A stretch of 64,000 bases of DNA from Endozoicomonas montiporae CL-33. GTDB taxonomy: Bacteria > Pseudomonadota > Gammaproteobacteria > Pseudomonadales > Endozoicomonadaceae. Made by a program: the position numbers and the translations under genes. Below, piece by piece: positions 1 to 9,656 of this stretch (position 1 is the stretch's first letter; each line of letters begins with the position of its first letter). Location of the stretch: contig NZ_CP013251.1 of assembly GCF_001583435.1 (NCBI RefSeq), positions 1,158,501 through 1,222,500 on the forward strand. Direction: 5' to 3'. The notes under the pieces are model-generated. The model searched no databases and had not been told where the DNA came from. It saw only the letters and a program-made list of their open reading frames with translations.

Positions 1-214
1 CACTGTAAGCCAGGCCGATCCAGCTGAAGAAACCAATGGTTGCACGGCTGACGTCGGCTTCCCTTAACCAGAATGACAGGCTGGAAAACAGCAGCATCAG
101 TGGCAGGCCTGCGGAAAAGCCCATGAAAAAAAGCGTGAGCGCGCGGGGGTGGCGATAGACCTTCATGGCATCCCACCATGAAATCAGCCGGGTTCGGGAA
201 GATACAACAGGCAT
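1..214 (-). CDS. ampG: AmpG-like muropeptide MFS permease, N-terminal part (runs off the window)
   Basis: Read on the minus strand, an ATG at 214 opens a frame beginning MPVVSSRTRLISWWDAMKVY, followed by a first membrane helix (LTLFFMGFSAGLPLMLLFSS) and a WLREADVS-type loop. AmpG-family importers of anhydro-muropeptides from the periplasm (cell-wall recycling) share this pattern of RALTLF...GFSxGLP and a W-L-x-E-A-x-V segment before helix 2. Only about 71 residues are inside the window, so the family call rests on the N-terminus alone; another MFS branch is possible. Confidence 0.7.
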   Translation of the reverse strand, partial: MPVVSSRTRLISWWDAMKVYRHPRALTLFFMGFSAGLPLMLLFSSLSFWLREADVSRATIGFFSWIGLAYS

Positions 215-256
215 AGAGGCTCGTTTAAACGGGTGATCTGGCTGCAGTGTTCCGGG

Positions 257-448
257 TTATTGAGACTGATTAAAGCTCCCCAGCAGAAATTGCTGCCATT
301 TTTTTCTGTCAGAGTCTGACAGTTTGTTCAGGGTATCCTGACAGATTATGGTCATCGCCTGAAGTATGGTTTCGGGTGGATAGTCCAGATTTTCCAGCTG
401 ACGTATGATTTCAATGGCCAGCGTCATTTCTTCAGGCAGGTTGTCCAT
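257..448 (-). CDS. Small conserved-looking hypothetical protein (63 aa)
   Basis: The product begins MDNLPEEMTLAIEIIRQLEN and is acidic and helical, with no signal peptide, membrane segment or motif I recognise. An ATG six codons upstream (466) would overlap the end of the preceding gene and has no ribosome site, whereas the ATG at 448 is preceded by GGAG about seven bases away, so I chose 448. It starts three bases after the stop of the alkyltransferase-like gene, so the two are probably co-transcribed. Function unknown. Confidence 0.6.
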   Translation of the reverse strand: MDNLPEEMTLAIEIIRQLENLDYPPETILQAMTIICQDTLNKLSDSDRKKWQQFLLGSFNQSQ

Positions 449-450
449 GT

Positions 451-765
451 TTATTCTCCGTTCCATGCATAGTGGGACAGGCTGACTTTGCCGGAGATAA
501 AAATCACACCTTCCTGCTCCAGCAGCTCCTTCTGTTCATTATACTTCACGCTGTCTTCCGGAAAGGAAATACGTCCCTTGCCGTTAATGACACGGTGCCA
601 GGGCAACCCTGAACCTTTTGGCAGCTGCTTCAGAATATTGCCAACCACTCTGGCATAACCCGGTGCTCCGGCCATTCTGGCGAGCTGGCCATAAGTCACC
701 ACTTTACCTTCGGGTACCTGACTGAGCACAAGCCAGATATCGGTACGACTGAACGGTGCTTGCAA
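451..765 (-). CDS. Alkyltransferase-like protein (ATL/YbaZ type), MGMT-related DNA repair
   Basis: The 104-residue protein is a lone MGMT-type DNA-binding domain. The motif that in O6-alkylguanine methyltransferases reads PCHRV is PWHRV here (around residue 54), so the alkyl-acceptor cysteine is replaced by tryptophan. This is the hallmark of ATL proteins, which bind O6-alkylguanine lesions and flag them for nucleotide excision repair rather than reversing them. YGQLARMAGAPGYARVVGNI and the RISFPE stretch also match the family. The start is TTG at 765. Followed immediately by a small hypothetical gene. Confidence 0.88.
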   Translation of the reverse strand: MQAPFSRTDIWLVLSQVPEGKVVTYGQLARMAGAPGYARVVGNILKQLPKGSGLPWHRVINGKGRISFPEDSVKYNEQKELLEQEGVIFISGKVSLSHYAWNGE

Positions 766-988
766 CAGACTTCTCCAATAAAAAGAGCAAAGAATACCCT
801 AAATTGCCAGCGCTCCATAACGCTTATCGGGTAAAGATTAAGAGTTAGCCGCTGGTAAATTGTCTTGAGTATTACCGGGGCTTTATGGAATTCTTACAAC
901 GTTTTGAGACAGATAGTAAACAGCCAGAGTGATGGAACCGTAATCACGATAAAACAAAAGGCTGACTGATTCGATCGTTGTAGGGGTC

Positions 989-2074
989 TTGCTAAAGGTG
1001 TTCATTAAGCTCCAGCCGTTTCGGGGCTGCTATTCCATTGTCTTTTTCCGGTTTCTGAAGCGCTGCCTCAGGCATTGTGTTTTGCTGTTCCCTGTTCTTG
1101 CGAATATGGGCTGGGCAGATACTGTTTGGCTGGAGAATGGCGATGTGCTGTCGGGTGAAGTGGTTGGGCTGGATGCCGGAGTTCTGAAATTGAAGACAGT
1201 CTATGCCGGTGAGCTGAGTGTCAACTGGCGGCATGTCCGCTCCGTCAAAACGGATAATCCTTTATGGATCAACCTGATTGGTGAAGACAGGGCTCAGCTC
1301 AGAGAATTACACAGTAGCGGTGATGATCTGGTGATCGTTGATGAAGACGGTTATGAGCGACGGTTTTCAGCTGCCTGGCCGGTGGCCAGCATGGCTCAGT
1401 CCGAACCTGTGTTTGAAGACAACTGGGAATTTAAAGGGAATGTCGATCTTAACCTTGAAAGCAAAAGCGGTAACGATATTGAATCCCGCTACCGCATGAA
1501 CGGGCAAATGCACCTGAATGACCAGTGGAATAAAAACCGGCTGAAGTGGCATGTGGATGTAGAGCGCAAGGATGAAGGGATTTGGAAAAAGAATATCTGG
1601 GAGATTGAATACGACTACAGTCGTTATTTCACCGAACACTGGTTTGCCAATGCCTCTTCCAAAAAACGCTACCACTCCCGTGAAAACTTGCGCAGTCGTG
1701 CGACTGCCGGTGGCTTTGTAGGATACAGGGCCCGTGAAACCTCTTCTGATGCGTTACTGAACAGTCTGGGTCTCAGCCAGATTTGGGAAAGCTATGACCG
1801 GGAAGGCCGGCAACAGAATCTGGCTGTGGGCTGGAAACTGTTCCACCGCCGGCAGTTGCTGAGTGATCTGGAGTACTTTTTTGATAGCGGCCTGTATTAC
1901 CGTATTCAAAGCCAGAAACAATGGATCTGGGATGGTGAGCATGGGGTTCGTTATAAAATGACCGATAACCTGTCGTTCAATGTGACGCAGATGTTCGACT
2001 TTGACAGTCAGCCCGGTGAAGATGAGAAGAAGCTCGATACCCAGTTAAAATTTGGTATTGGTTACAACTGGTAG
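989..2074 (+). CDS. DUF481-type (YdiY-like) outer-membrane-associated protein
   Basis: About 360 residues. The N-terminus contains a hydrophobic export segment (residues about 25-42, VLLFPVLANMGWA) with likely cleavage before DTVWLENGD. The mature start, DTVWLENGDVLSGEVVGLD followed by a LKTxYAGELxVxW pattern, is typical of DUF481 proteins, in which a short beta domain precedes a predicted beta-barrel; the rest has alternating aromatic strands and ends in an aromatic residue (GIGYNW), as barrel proteins do. Start is uncertain: TTG at 989 lies too near the AGGGG at 982-986, and GTG at 998 is an alternative. Role unknown; relatives respond to salt or acid stress. Confidence 0.75.
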   Translation: MLKVFIKLQPFRGCYSIVFFRFLKRCLRHCVLLFPVLANMGWADTVWLENGDVLSGEVVGLDAGVLKLKTVYAGELSVNWRHVRSVKTDNPLWINLIGEDRAQLRELHSSGDDLVIVDEDGYERRFSAAWPVASMAQSEPVFEDNWEFKGNVDLNLESKSGNDIESRYRMNGQMHLNDQWNKNRLKWHVDVERKDEGIWKKNIWEIEYDYSRYFTEHWFANASSKKRYHSRENLRSRATAGGFVGYRARETSSDALLNSLGLSQIWESYDREGRQQNLAVGWKLFHRRQLLSDLEYFFDSGLYYRIQSQKQWIWDGEHGVRYKMTDNLSFNVTQMFDFDSQPGEDEKKLDTQLKFGIGYNW

Positions 2075-2079
2075 TTGTT

Positions 2080-2098
2080 GATAATGAATCTCATTTGT
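2080..2098. promoter_or_regulatory. Putative Fur box upstream of the HugZ-like gene
   Basis: GATAATGAATCTCATTTGT agrees with the 19-bp consensus GATAATGATAATCATTATC at 13 positions, including the whole left half. A second GATAATAATGATAA lies at 2116-2129. Both sit within 80 bases of the start of a heme-utilisation gene, which is the expected target of iron repression. Confidence 0.55.
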
Positions 2099-2154
2099 AT
2101 ATAATGGCCTGCATCGATAATAATGATAAAAAACAAACAGCTTGAGGTTGAATA

Positions 2155-2865
2155 ATGGATAACAAAGCGGATGCTGCAGAGGCGGCCAGAACACTTCTTC
2201 TGAACGAGTATCACGGTATTCTTTCAACACACTCCCATGATGTGCCTGGCTATCCCTTTGGTTCAGTCATGCCGTATTGTCTGGATGAAACCGGACAGCC
2301 CGTTATTCTGATCAGTCGCATTGCCCAGCATACCCGCAATATTCAGGAAAACCCCAAGGTTTCCCTGATTATCAGCGAAACCGGTGTTAATGATGTACAC
2401 AAGGGCGGTCGTCTGACATGGCTGGGAGATGCCGAAAAAGTTGAGAATTTCGAGCAGCTGGCCGAACGTTATTATGCCTTTTTTCCTCAGTCCAGAGATT
2501 ACCACAAGACCCATGATTTTGATTTTTACCGCATCAATCTGGTGCGTGCCCGTTTCATCGGTGGTTTCGGTAAGATCTTCTGGGTGAAGAATGACCTGAT
2601 GGTCAAAACCAATCCGTTTTATGGGCAGGCGGAAAGCGGCATGGTGAACCATATGAATGAAGACCATGTGGACGCCATGGTGAAGTACTGCATCAATGCA
2701 GGCATTGCTATTCCTGAAGGGGTTTCACCCAGAATGGCGGGTGTAGACAGTGAAGGTATGCACCTTTTGCTGGGTGATAAAGTGGTGCGTATCGCTTTTC
2801 CTGCCTCGGTTGAAGAACCTATGGCTGTCAGGAAAACGCTGGTTGAAATGGCGCGGGCAGCCTGA
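2155..2865 (+). CDS. hugZ: HugZ-type heme oxygenase-like protein
   Basis: The 236-residue cytoplasmic protein has an N-terminal split-barrel FMN-binding-like domain of the pyridoxamine-phosphate-oxidase fold (GILSTHSHDVPGYPFGSVMP, then SRIAQHTRNIQENPKVSL) and a C-terminal DUF2470 domain (NHMNEDHVDAMVKYC, from about residue 166). This two-domain layout defines HugZ, which degrades heme to release iron in Helicobacter and is common in gammaproteobacteria. It has GAGG seven bases before the ATG. The Fur-like sites upstream fit iron-repressed expression. A general PPOX-like FMN protein is the alternative. Confidence 0.82.
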   Translation: MDNKADAAEAARTLLLNEYHGILSTHSHDVPGYPFGSVMPYCLDETGQPVILISRIAQHTRNIQENPKVSLIISETGVNDVHKGGRLTWLGDAEKVENFEQLAERYYAFFPQSRDYHKTHDFDFYRINLVRARFIGGFGKIFWVKNDLMVKTNPFYGQAESGMVNHMNEDHVDAMVKYCINAGIAIPEGVSPRMAGVDSEGMHLLLGDKVVRIAFPASVEEPMAVRKTLVEMARAA

Positions 2866-2956
2866 TTAAACGATTCTATTGATCCGGGATAAGTCGTCTG
2901 ATTCGATTTTTTGATAGGTTCCTTGCTGATGACATTAATCAGATCAAGGAAAAGGA

Positions 2957-3901
2957 ATGAAAGTCTCCCGGTTGCTGTGTGGCTGTTTATCTGTAATGAG
3001 TATTACCGTATCGGCTGCCAGCTTCCCTGAAGCTCGTCTGGCAAACGATAAGGTTGAAATGGCAGTGTACCTGCCTGATGTTGAAAACGGCTCTTACCGT
3101 TCTACACGGTTTGACTGGTCCGGTCTGGTTCACTCCTTCCGGTTTGAGGGCGTTGAGTATTTTGGACGATGGCGTTCAGAGCCTGTGCATGATCCGGACA
3201 TGCATTTCAGTGTGAATGGGCCAGCCCAGATTTTTGGTAATCTGGGCTATGGCGAATCCGACACTTTTGTCCGCATCGGCATTGGTGTTCTGGAAAAACC
3301 GGACAATGACAAACGTTTTGACTTTACCAGGCCCTACCGGATTGTTGACCATGGCGACTGGGAAGTCAGCTCGCAGGATGACCATGTAGAGTTTGTCCAG
3401 TCATTACAGGCTGATTCAGGCTATGGTTACCGCTATCGTAAAACCGTTACCCTTAATGAGCAGGGTTTTACCATGGCGCACGAATTGGAAAACACGGGTA
3501 AAAAGGCGATTGATACTACCGTGTTTAACCATCACTTTTTTGTCATTGATGACCGGATCGTTGATGAGCAGTATCAGGTCATTTTTCCTTTCACTCCTGC
3601 AAAGCGCAATAAAGAATCACGCATCGAGCTGAGTGATGACAGTCTTCAGTTGTTGTCTGCTATTGACGACGATGATCGAATGTTTGTTCCGTTAACAGGT
3701 TTCAGCGATACGTCTGACCATCACCAGTTCCGCGTTCATCATAATGAGCTGAACCGGGGTATTGATGTGCAGGTGGACCAGCCTCTCAGTCGTCTAGTGG
3801 TCTGGGCAAACGACAAATCACTGTCACCGGAAAACTTTATCGAAGTGAAGGTGCCGGTGGGTGAAAGCTTCAGCTGGACTGCTGATTATCGGGTTTATTG
3901 A
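2957..3901 (+). CDS. Exported galactose-mutarotase-fold (aldose 1-epimerase-like) protein
   Basis: The 314-residue protein starts with a Sec signal peptide (MKVSRLLCGCLSVMSITVSA, cleavage about residue 21). The rest looks like a beta-sandwich of the galactose mutarotase superfamily: a DWSGLVHSFRFEGVEYFG opening, GFTMAHELENTGKKAID with HHFFVIDD (possible active-site histidines about 192-193), and a late FIEVKVPVGESFSWTADY strand. The sugar substrate cannot be read from sequence. The start is supported by AAGGA nine bases upstream. No neighbouring sugar genes suggest a pathway. Confidence 0.65.
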   Translation: MKVSRLLCGCLSVMSITVSAASFPEARLANDKVEMAVYLPDVENGSYRSTRFDWSGLVHSFRFEGVEYFGRWRSEPVHDPDMHFSVNGPAQIFGNLGYGESDTFVRIGIGVLEKPDNDKRFDFTRPYRIVDHGDWEVSSQDDHVEFVQSLQADSGYGYRYRKTVTLNEQGFTMAHELENTGKKAIDTTVFNHHFFVIDDRIVDEQYQVIFPFTPAKRNKESRIELSDDSLQLLSAIDDDDRMFVPLTGFSDTSDHHQFRVHHNELNRGIDVQVDQPLSRLVVWANDKSLSPENFIEVKVPVGESFSWTADYRVY

Positions 3902-4003
3902 TGATGAGAAAAAGACAGGGCTGAAGCTGGTTTTCAGACTTGCCAACTCTTCAGGGGATATACTGATGTCAATTGATATTGATGCAGTAGTGCGGAGCGT
4001 ACC

Positions 4004-4255
4004 ATGGAAACCTTCCAGCATAACCTGAAGAGTTTGTTCAGCCAGCTGGGGCTGAACAATACACAGGAATATATTGAACAATTTATTGCCGAGCACAGGC
4101 TGACTGAAAAGCAATCCATTTTCGACGCAGACTTCTGGCACCCGGCGCAAAAACAGTTTCTCCGGGAAAGTCATGATCAGGACTCGGACTGGTGCGAAGT
4201 GGTCAATGAATTTGACGTGCTGCTCAGAGCGAGAACACTAAGCCCCAGTGAGTAG
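4004..4255 (+). CDS. DUF2789 family protein
   Basis: An 83-residue protein with the family pattern: LKSLFSQLGL, YIEQFIAEHRL, FWHPAQKQFLRES and DWCEVVNEFDVLLR. DUF2789 members are small, mostly helical cytoplasmic proteins of unknown function in gammaproteobacteria. The length is normal for the family. It lies alone on the plus strand ahead of fxsA. Confidence 0.85.
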   Translation: METFQHNLKSLFSQLGLNNTQEYIEQFIAEHRLTEKQSIFDADFWHPAQKQFLRESHDQDSDWCEVVNEFDVLLRARTLSPSE

Positions 4256-4381
4256 TCGTTAATGTTATTCCGGATGTTGTTGGTATCGCATGACCTGTCC
4301 AAAGCAAAGATTTTGTAATCTTCCCTTGTATTTCTACTATATGCCTCCAGATAGACAGTACTTATAAATCCGGAGTCATCC

Positions 4382-4852
4382 ATGCGATTCCCAGTCTGGT
4401 TATTTTTACTGTTCCCCGTTATTGAAATGTTGGTGCTGATTGAAGTGGGCAGCGCCATCGGGGGACTGAATGCAGTTGCGCTTATTATTTTAGGGGCCAT
4501 TCTCGGTATGGCGGTGTTACGCCAGCAGGGATTCAGTACTATGCTGAGAGCCCGGGAGCGAATGGCTCATGGCGAGATGCCGGCAACAGAAATGGTGGAA
4601 GGCTTTCTGATTGCCATTGGTGGCCTGTTTATGATGTTTCCCGGCTTTTTGTCCGACATTTTCGGTATTGCCCTGCTGATTCCACCCGTACGTAAATACC
4701 TCATGAAAAGAATGGCAGCCAGTGGTCGCTGGCAGGTACACCAGTCTTCTACCACGTTCGAAGGGCAGTACTATCGGGAAGATATTGACCCTGACCGAGG
4801 TCTGAACAACACCATCGACGGGGACTTCAAGCGGGAAGACGAAAAAAAATAG
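4382..4852 (+). CDS. fxsA: FxsA family inner-membrane protein
   Basis: A 156-residue protein with three hydrophobic segments in the N-terminal two-thirds (LFLLFPVIEMLVLIEVGSAI; ALIILGAILGMAVL; GFLIAIGGLFMMFPGFLSDI) and a polar C-terminal tail. The MMFPGFLSDIFGIALLIPP segment is diagnostic. FxsA (YjeG) is best known because extra copies relieve F-plasmid exclusion of phage T7. The gene sits immediately upstream of groES, as in Escherichia coli, which supports both calls. Confidence 0.92.
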   Translation: MRFPVWLFLLFPVIEMLVLIEVGSAIGGLNAVALIILGAILGMAVLRQQGFSTMLRARERMAHGEMPATEMVEGFLIAIGGLFMMFPGFLSDIFGIALLIPPVRKYLMKRMAASGRWQVHQSSTTFEGQYYREDIDPDRGLNNTIDGDFKREDEKK

Positions 4853-4861
4853 TTTGCCCCC

Positions 4862-4890
4862 CTTGAAAAAGATTAACCGCATCCCTACTT
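4862..4890 (+). promoter_or_regulatory. Likely sigma-32 heat-shock promoter for groESL
   Basis: CTTGAAA (4862-4868) matches the sigma-32 -35 element; 14 bases later CCCTACTT (4883-4890) agrees with the -10 consensus CCCCATNT at six positions. It is about 110 bases upstream of groES, which in this class of bacteria is driven by sigma-32. No CIRCE inverted repeat was seen, so HrcA control is not indicated. Confidence 0.65.
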
Positions 4891-5002
4891 AGAGTAACAC
4901 CGCATAACAGGTTCGGTTTGGGTGGGAAAACACTGACCCGTCCAGCCTTAATTGAAAGTTGACTGCTGAATGTTCGGCATAAACAGTTGGAGAGATATAT
5001 CG

Positions 5003-5296
5003 ATGAAAATCCGTCCGTTGCGTGACCGCGTGGCCGTTCGTCGTGAAGAAGAAGAAACTACCTCTGCTGGTGGCATCGTTCTGCCAGGTTCTGCTACTGA
5101 AAAGCCAAACCAGGGTGTTGTAGTAGCTGTAGGTAACGGAACTGTTCTGGACAACGGCGAAGTTCGTCCTCTGAGCGTAAAAATTGGCGATAAAGTGATC
5201 TTTGGCAAATACGCCGGTTCTGACACCGTCAAGATCGACGGTGAAGAGCTGATCATTCTGTCCGAAAGCGAAATCTACGCTGTTCTGGAAGACTGA
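5003..5296 (+). CDS. groS: Co-chaperonin GroES (10 kDa)
   Basis: Ninety-seven residues, the usual GroES length, starting [18 protein letters not shown], with the mobile loop about residues 17-33 ([16 protein letters not shown]) and the conserved [10 protein letters not shown] segment. The heptameric lid binds GroEL to close the folding chamber in the cytoplasm. I chose the ATG at 5003 over one at 4970 because it gives the family N-terminus and has GGAGAG upstream. It forms an operon with groEL, 62 bases downstream. Confidence 0.98.
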   Translation: MKIRPLRDRVAVRREEEETTSAGGIVLPGSATEKPNQGVVVAVGNGTVLDNGEVRPLSVKIGDKVIFGKYAGSDTVKIDGEELIILSESEIYAVLED

Positions 5297-5346
5297 TTGT
5301 CCACGACTCCACAAGAGTCGATTACAACTGTTTTTACAATTCTTAA

Positions 5347-7005
<1,659 letters not shown>

Positions 7006-7057
7006 TCAGCCTCCTGACTGTCTGAAGCCTCGCTTCAACCCGCATCCTACCCGATGC

Positions 7058-7089
7058 AAGCCGCAGCCATTGTGCTGCGGCTTTTTTTT
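7058..7089 (+). terminator. Rho-independent terminator of groESL
   Basis: A perfect ten-base stem AAGCCGCAGC / GCTGCGGCTT with loop CATTGT is followed by a run of eight T. It lies 53 bases past the groEL stop. Confidence 0.92.
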
Positions 7090-7181
7090 GGCTGAACGAT
7101 TTTGCTTGTATCGCAATGATATGAAGGGTTGTCGTAACCCGCCGATTAAATATCTGATAATAACCGGTCAGGTAAATATTT

Positions 7182-8162
7182 ATGTCCAGTGGTATAACCC
7201 CTGGCTCTGGAGTGCAGCCACCCCCAATAACTTCAACAGGCGGTGCTGGCGCTGCCGGGTCTTTAGCTGCAACAGGGACACACAATGGAAACCTTGTTAC
7301 TGAAGTTAAAAACCCTGAACGTCATATGGATGCGATTCAACCGAAACAGACTTCAGACCAGAACCTTCATGAACGTTCTGCCAGTTTGCCCAGCACGCCG
7401 CCTGCCAAAGAGTTATCAGGTGCTAAAAAAGCCGACCCTGAAGGTAAGACGGATAAGGCTGAAACCCCGAAAGAAAAACATAAACGGGAAGTTGAGGAAG
7501 CTCGTGCGGCAAGAGAAAACAGCTCGGTTGAAGAACTGGAAGCCGAGCAGGAAGCGTTAATCAAAGAAGCCGGTGAAAAGTATGAAAAGATTGAAGAGTA
7601 TACGGTTCTTGGTAAGGCGATGGCAGCCCTGAGGCATCCTGAAGAAGCGGAAAAAGGGGTTAAGGTCATCCTGCATTTGCCCGGTGAGACTAAGCCCATT
7701 CGCCTGGTGCCCCCTGACAAGAAAGCACTCAAAGGTCGTGATGTTGAAGCTCTGATCAAACTGGCAGAAGATTTGCTTAAAGAGTACAACAACACGGTGT
7801 TTAGTGGTGGTTTTAACAAGGATGAATTTAACCAGCGCATAGACGTTATGCGTGACATGCTCAGCGATATTGTAAGCAAAATAGCTGAAAAGGATAAGAG
7901 TAAGTCAGGCAGTAACTGGCAGAAACGTCTGGAGGATATGCAGCAGAAGCGTTCAGTCATTCACGTCAAACAGCCTGAAGCGGTTGATGGTGAAGAGGCT
8001 GAGTTGAAGGTAGAAAGGCTGGACGAGAAACAGACTGAGCAGCTTTTGAAAGATTTAGAAATCATTGAGCCGGTTCCCGAGATGTTTTTCCAGAAAGCAG
8101 GTTGGGTCTTAAGAAAAGGGGTGATGGATGGATTACCATGGAGAGAGAAGCGCGCGCCCTAA
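7182..8162 (+). CDS. Unknown coiled-coil-rich protein, paralogue A of a tandem pair
   Basis: I do not recognise a family. The 326-residue product has no signal peptide. Residues 1-70 are low in complexity (Gly, Ser, Thr, Pro); residues about 75-140 are charged and helical (EVEEARAARENSSVEELEAE), probably coiled coil. A central segment, VKVILHLPGETKPIRLVPPD followed by KKALKGRDVEALI (about 165-200), recurs in the next gene as VIKVQIDDQMVSIIPPD plus QDALQGHDIQQLL, so the two are diverged duplicates. Its end overlaps the start of the next gene by 35 bases, suggesting coupled translation. The disordered start would suit a secreted substrate, but that is a guess. Confidence 0.7.
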   Translation: MSSGITPGSGVQPPPITSTGGAGAAGSLAATGTHNGNLVTEVKNPERHMDAIQPKQTSDQNLHERSASLPSTPPAKELSGAKKADPEGKTDKAETPKEKHKREVEEARAARENSSVEELEAEQEALIKEAGEKYEKIEEYTVLGKAMAALRHPEEAEKGVKVILHLPGETKPIRLVPPDKKALKGRDVEALIKLAEDLLKEYNNTVFSGGFNKDEFNQRIDVMRDMLSDIVSKIAEKDKSKSGSNWQKRLEDMQQKRSVIHVKQPEAVDGEEAELKVERLDEKQTEQLLKDLEIIEPVPEMFFQKAGWVLRKGVMDGLPWREKRAP

Positions 8163-8883
8163 CGCTTCGGTAGGGTATGCAGCTCCGGCTGATAAGCCAC
8201 CGGAGTCGGATTCACCGGCGCAGGCTGATGCCCAACCCAAAATGAAAGGTTTGCAGCCTGACAGGGTACCTAAAAAGCCGTTGAGTGAGAGGGTGGCAAA
8301 GTCGAAAGATGGCGTCACTTCAACGGATGGTCTGGGCAAAAAGAATTCCCCTGAAGCTTTGATGAGAAAGAAAGAGGAAGTGCTGTCGTCGATTAATGAG
8401 CTGGCTGTTATGAACGGCAAGTTGAAAATGCTGGTTGAAGCGCTGGATGCATTAAAAACGCCCGACACACCGCCAAAAGGTCTGGTCATTAAAGTGCAGA
8501 TTGATGACCAGATGGTTTCTATTATCCCGCCCGATCAAGATGCTTTGCAGGGGCATGATATACAGCAGCTATTAAAGGATGTTGAAGAGGCTATTAAAGG
8601 TGGGTACAGCGAGTGTACACGGGCATTGGGGCCTACGCCTCTACCCACCCGGTTCGGGGCACTTGAACAACAATTTATCAAGATATCCAAAAAGCTTGGA
8701 AAAGAGCATGCCAAAGGTGAAGTAATGAGTGAACTCATGAATCAGGCAGTGATGGCGGTGCCTAAGTCTATGAAGGTGGACTATTCAGGAGGCACCGTGC
8801 TCCTTCAAAGAGTGGTCGAACAAAAAGAAAAGCCACCCGCCGCGGATCAACCTTCCCCTCCTCCTGCTCAGCATGAGGAATAA
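8128..8883 (+). CDS. Unknown protein, paralogue B of a tandem pair
   Basis: A 251-residue protein with a disordered Pro/Ser/Lys-rich N-terminus (to about residue 75), a helical stretch (SSINELAVMNGKLKMLVEAL), then the domain shared with the preceding gene (VSIIPPDQDALQGHDIQQLL), and a Pro-rich C-terminus (PPPAQHEE). The start is supported by AAAAGGGG six bases before the ATG at 8128, inside the end of the upstream gene. No family recognised and no membrane segment. The stop codon abuts a palindromic element. Confidence 0.68.
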   Translation: MDYHGERSARPNASVGYAAPADKPPESDSPAQADAQPKMKGLQPDRVPKKPLSERVAKSKDGVTSTDGLGKKNSPEALMRKKEEVLSSINELAVMNGKLKMLVEALDALKTPDTPPKGLVIKVQIDDQMVSIIPPDQDALQGHDIQQLLKDVEEAIKGGYSECTRALGPTPLPTRFGALEQQFIKISKKLGKEHAKGEVMSELMNQAVMAVPKSMKVDYSGGTVLLQRVVEQKEKPPAADQPSPPPAQHEE

Positions 8884-9206
8884 TACCAATTCCGCTTTTT
8901 AAATATGACTATGAGCAAGTCATTCTGGGTTGCGGGACAAGGCGGAACGACGAGTAATACCAATCAAAATAAGTTAGCTTCGTGATGAGCATGCCTTTTC
9001 AGCCGGTTAGGCAAGGCGGCGTGAGGAGCCATAGCCATAGCTATGGCGACGAATGCCAACGCAGAATAACCGGCTGAAAAGGCAGCGCAATAGAATAGCT
9101 AATTATTGCGATTGGTATAATAGCGAGCTATTGCGAGGAGTTCCAACGCAGCTCCCGTGATTCAGAATGGCTGCACAATTCATGTTTAGAAAGGGGAATT
9201 GGTATA
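8884..9206. repeat. Palindromic MITE-like element (family 1), interrupted by a second element
   Basis: It begins TACCAATTCCGC and ends GGAATTGGTA in inverted orientation. The internal text (GGCGGAACGACGAGTAA, TAGCGAGCTATTGCGAGG, GTTCCAACGCAGCTCCCGTG) recurs in reverse complement at 57190-57358 and as a variant at 38781-38922. No coding capacity; mobilised in trans if mobile. Split at 8958-9117 by another palindrome. Confidence 0.75.
8958..9117. repeat. Palindromic MITE-like element (family 2) nested inside family 1
   Basis: About 160 bases beginning TACCAATCAAAATAAG and ending ATTGCGATTGGTA. The inner arms CCTTTTCAGCCGGTTA and TAACCGGCTGAAAAGG pair perfectly over 16 bases. On both sides the host element reads GAGTAA/TAATAGCG, and the uninterrupted copy at 57 kb reads GAGTAATAGCG, so it inserted at a TA/TAA and duplicated it. 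Confidence 0.75.
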
Positions 9207-9297
9207 AATAGCCTTTTGCGCGGGTAGGGATAGGTGTCAGGCAAGCGAATCCAGAAAAGAGTGCTACATTTCTAGTGCCAACACAGGAGAATAATAG

Positions 9298-9558
9298 ATG
9301 AACTGCAGGGGAATATGTCTGGCCGGATTTGTCACTCTGGTCACAGTAACAGGCTGCACACATGTCAATCAGGAAGCATTTAATCAACTGGATGCAGGAA
9401 TGAGCATTGAAGATGTTGAGGGTATTCTGGGTAAACCTGAATCCTGTAACGATAAACTGGGACGTACGGAATGCATCTGGCGCGACAAAGATCGCGAAAT
9501 CCGAGTCAGTTATATTGACCAGAAAGTAGTGGTATTCAGCTCGACCGGCCTGCAATAA
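9298..9558 (+). CDS. Small lipoprotein with a BamE/SmpA-like fold
   Basis: The 86-residue product has a lipoprotein signal (CLAGFVTLVTVTGC, lipidated Cys about residue 20). The remainder, FNQLDAGMSIEDVEGILGKP, ECIWRDKDREIRVSYIDQKV, resembles the small BamE-like domain in which a G-M-S/T-x-x-x-V/L-x-x-x-L-G-x-P turn precedes beta strands. It is exported to the outer membrane or periplasmic face. GGAGAAT precedes the ATG. It is shorter than BamE, so the exact role is unknown. Confidence 0.75.
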   Translation: MNCRGICLAGFVTLVTVTGCTHVNQEAFNQLDAGMSIEDVEGILGKPESCNDKLGRTECIWRDKDREIRVSYIDQKVVVFSSTGLQ

Positions 9559-9656
9559 TCCCGCCCAGAACGACCTGACTTTTAGCGACAGGTATGTAGA
9601 ACTGCTGATTTTATCATGGGCTCATTGGTATAAAATTCTTAACTTTTTACCATGCC

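Noticed and set aside
7285..7960. Overlapping frames on both strands in the unknown paralogue pair
   Set aside because: Shadows of the better supported frames with ribosome sites.
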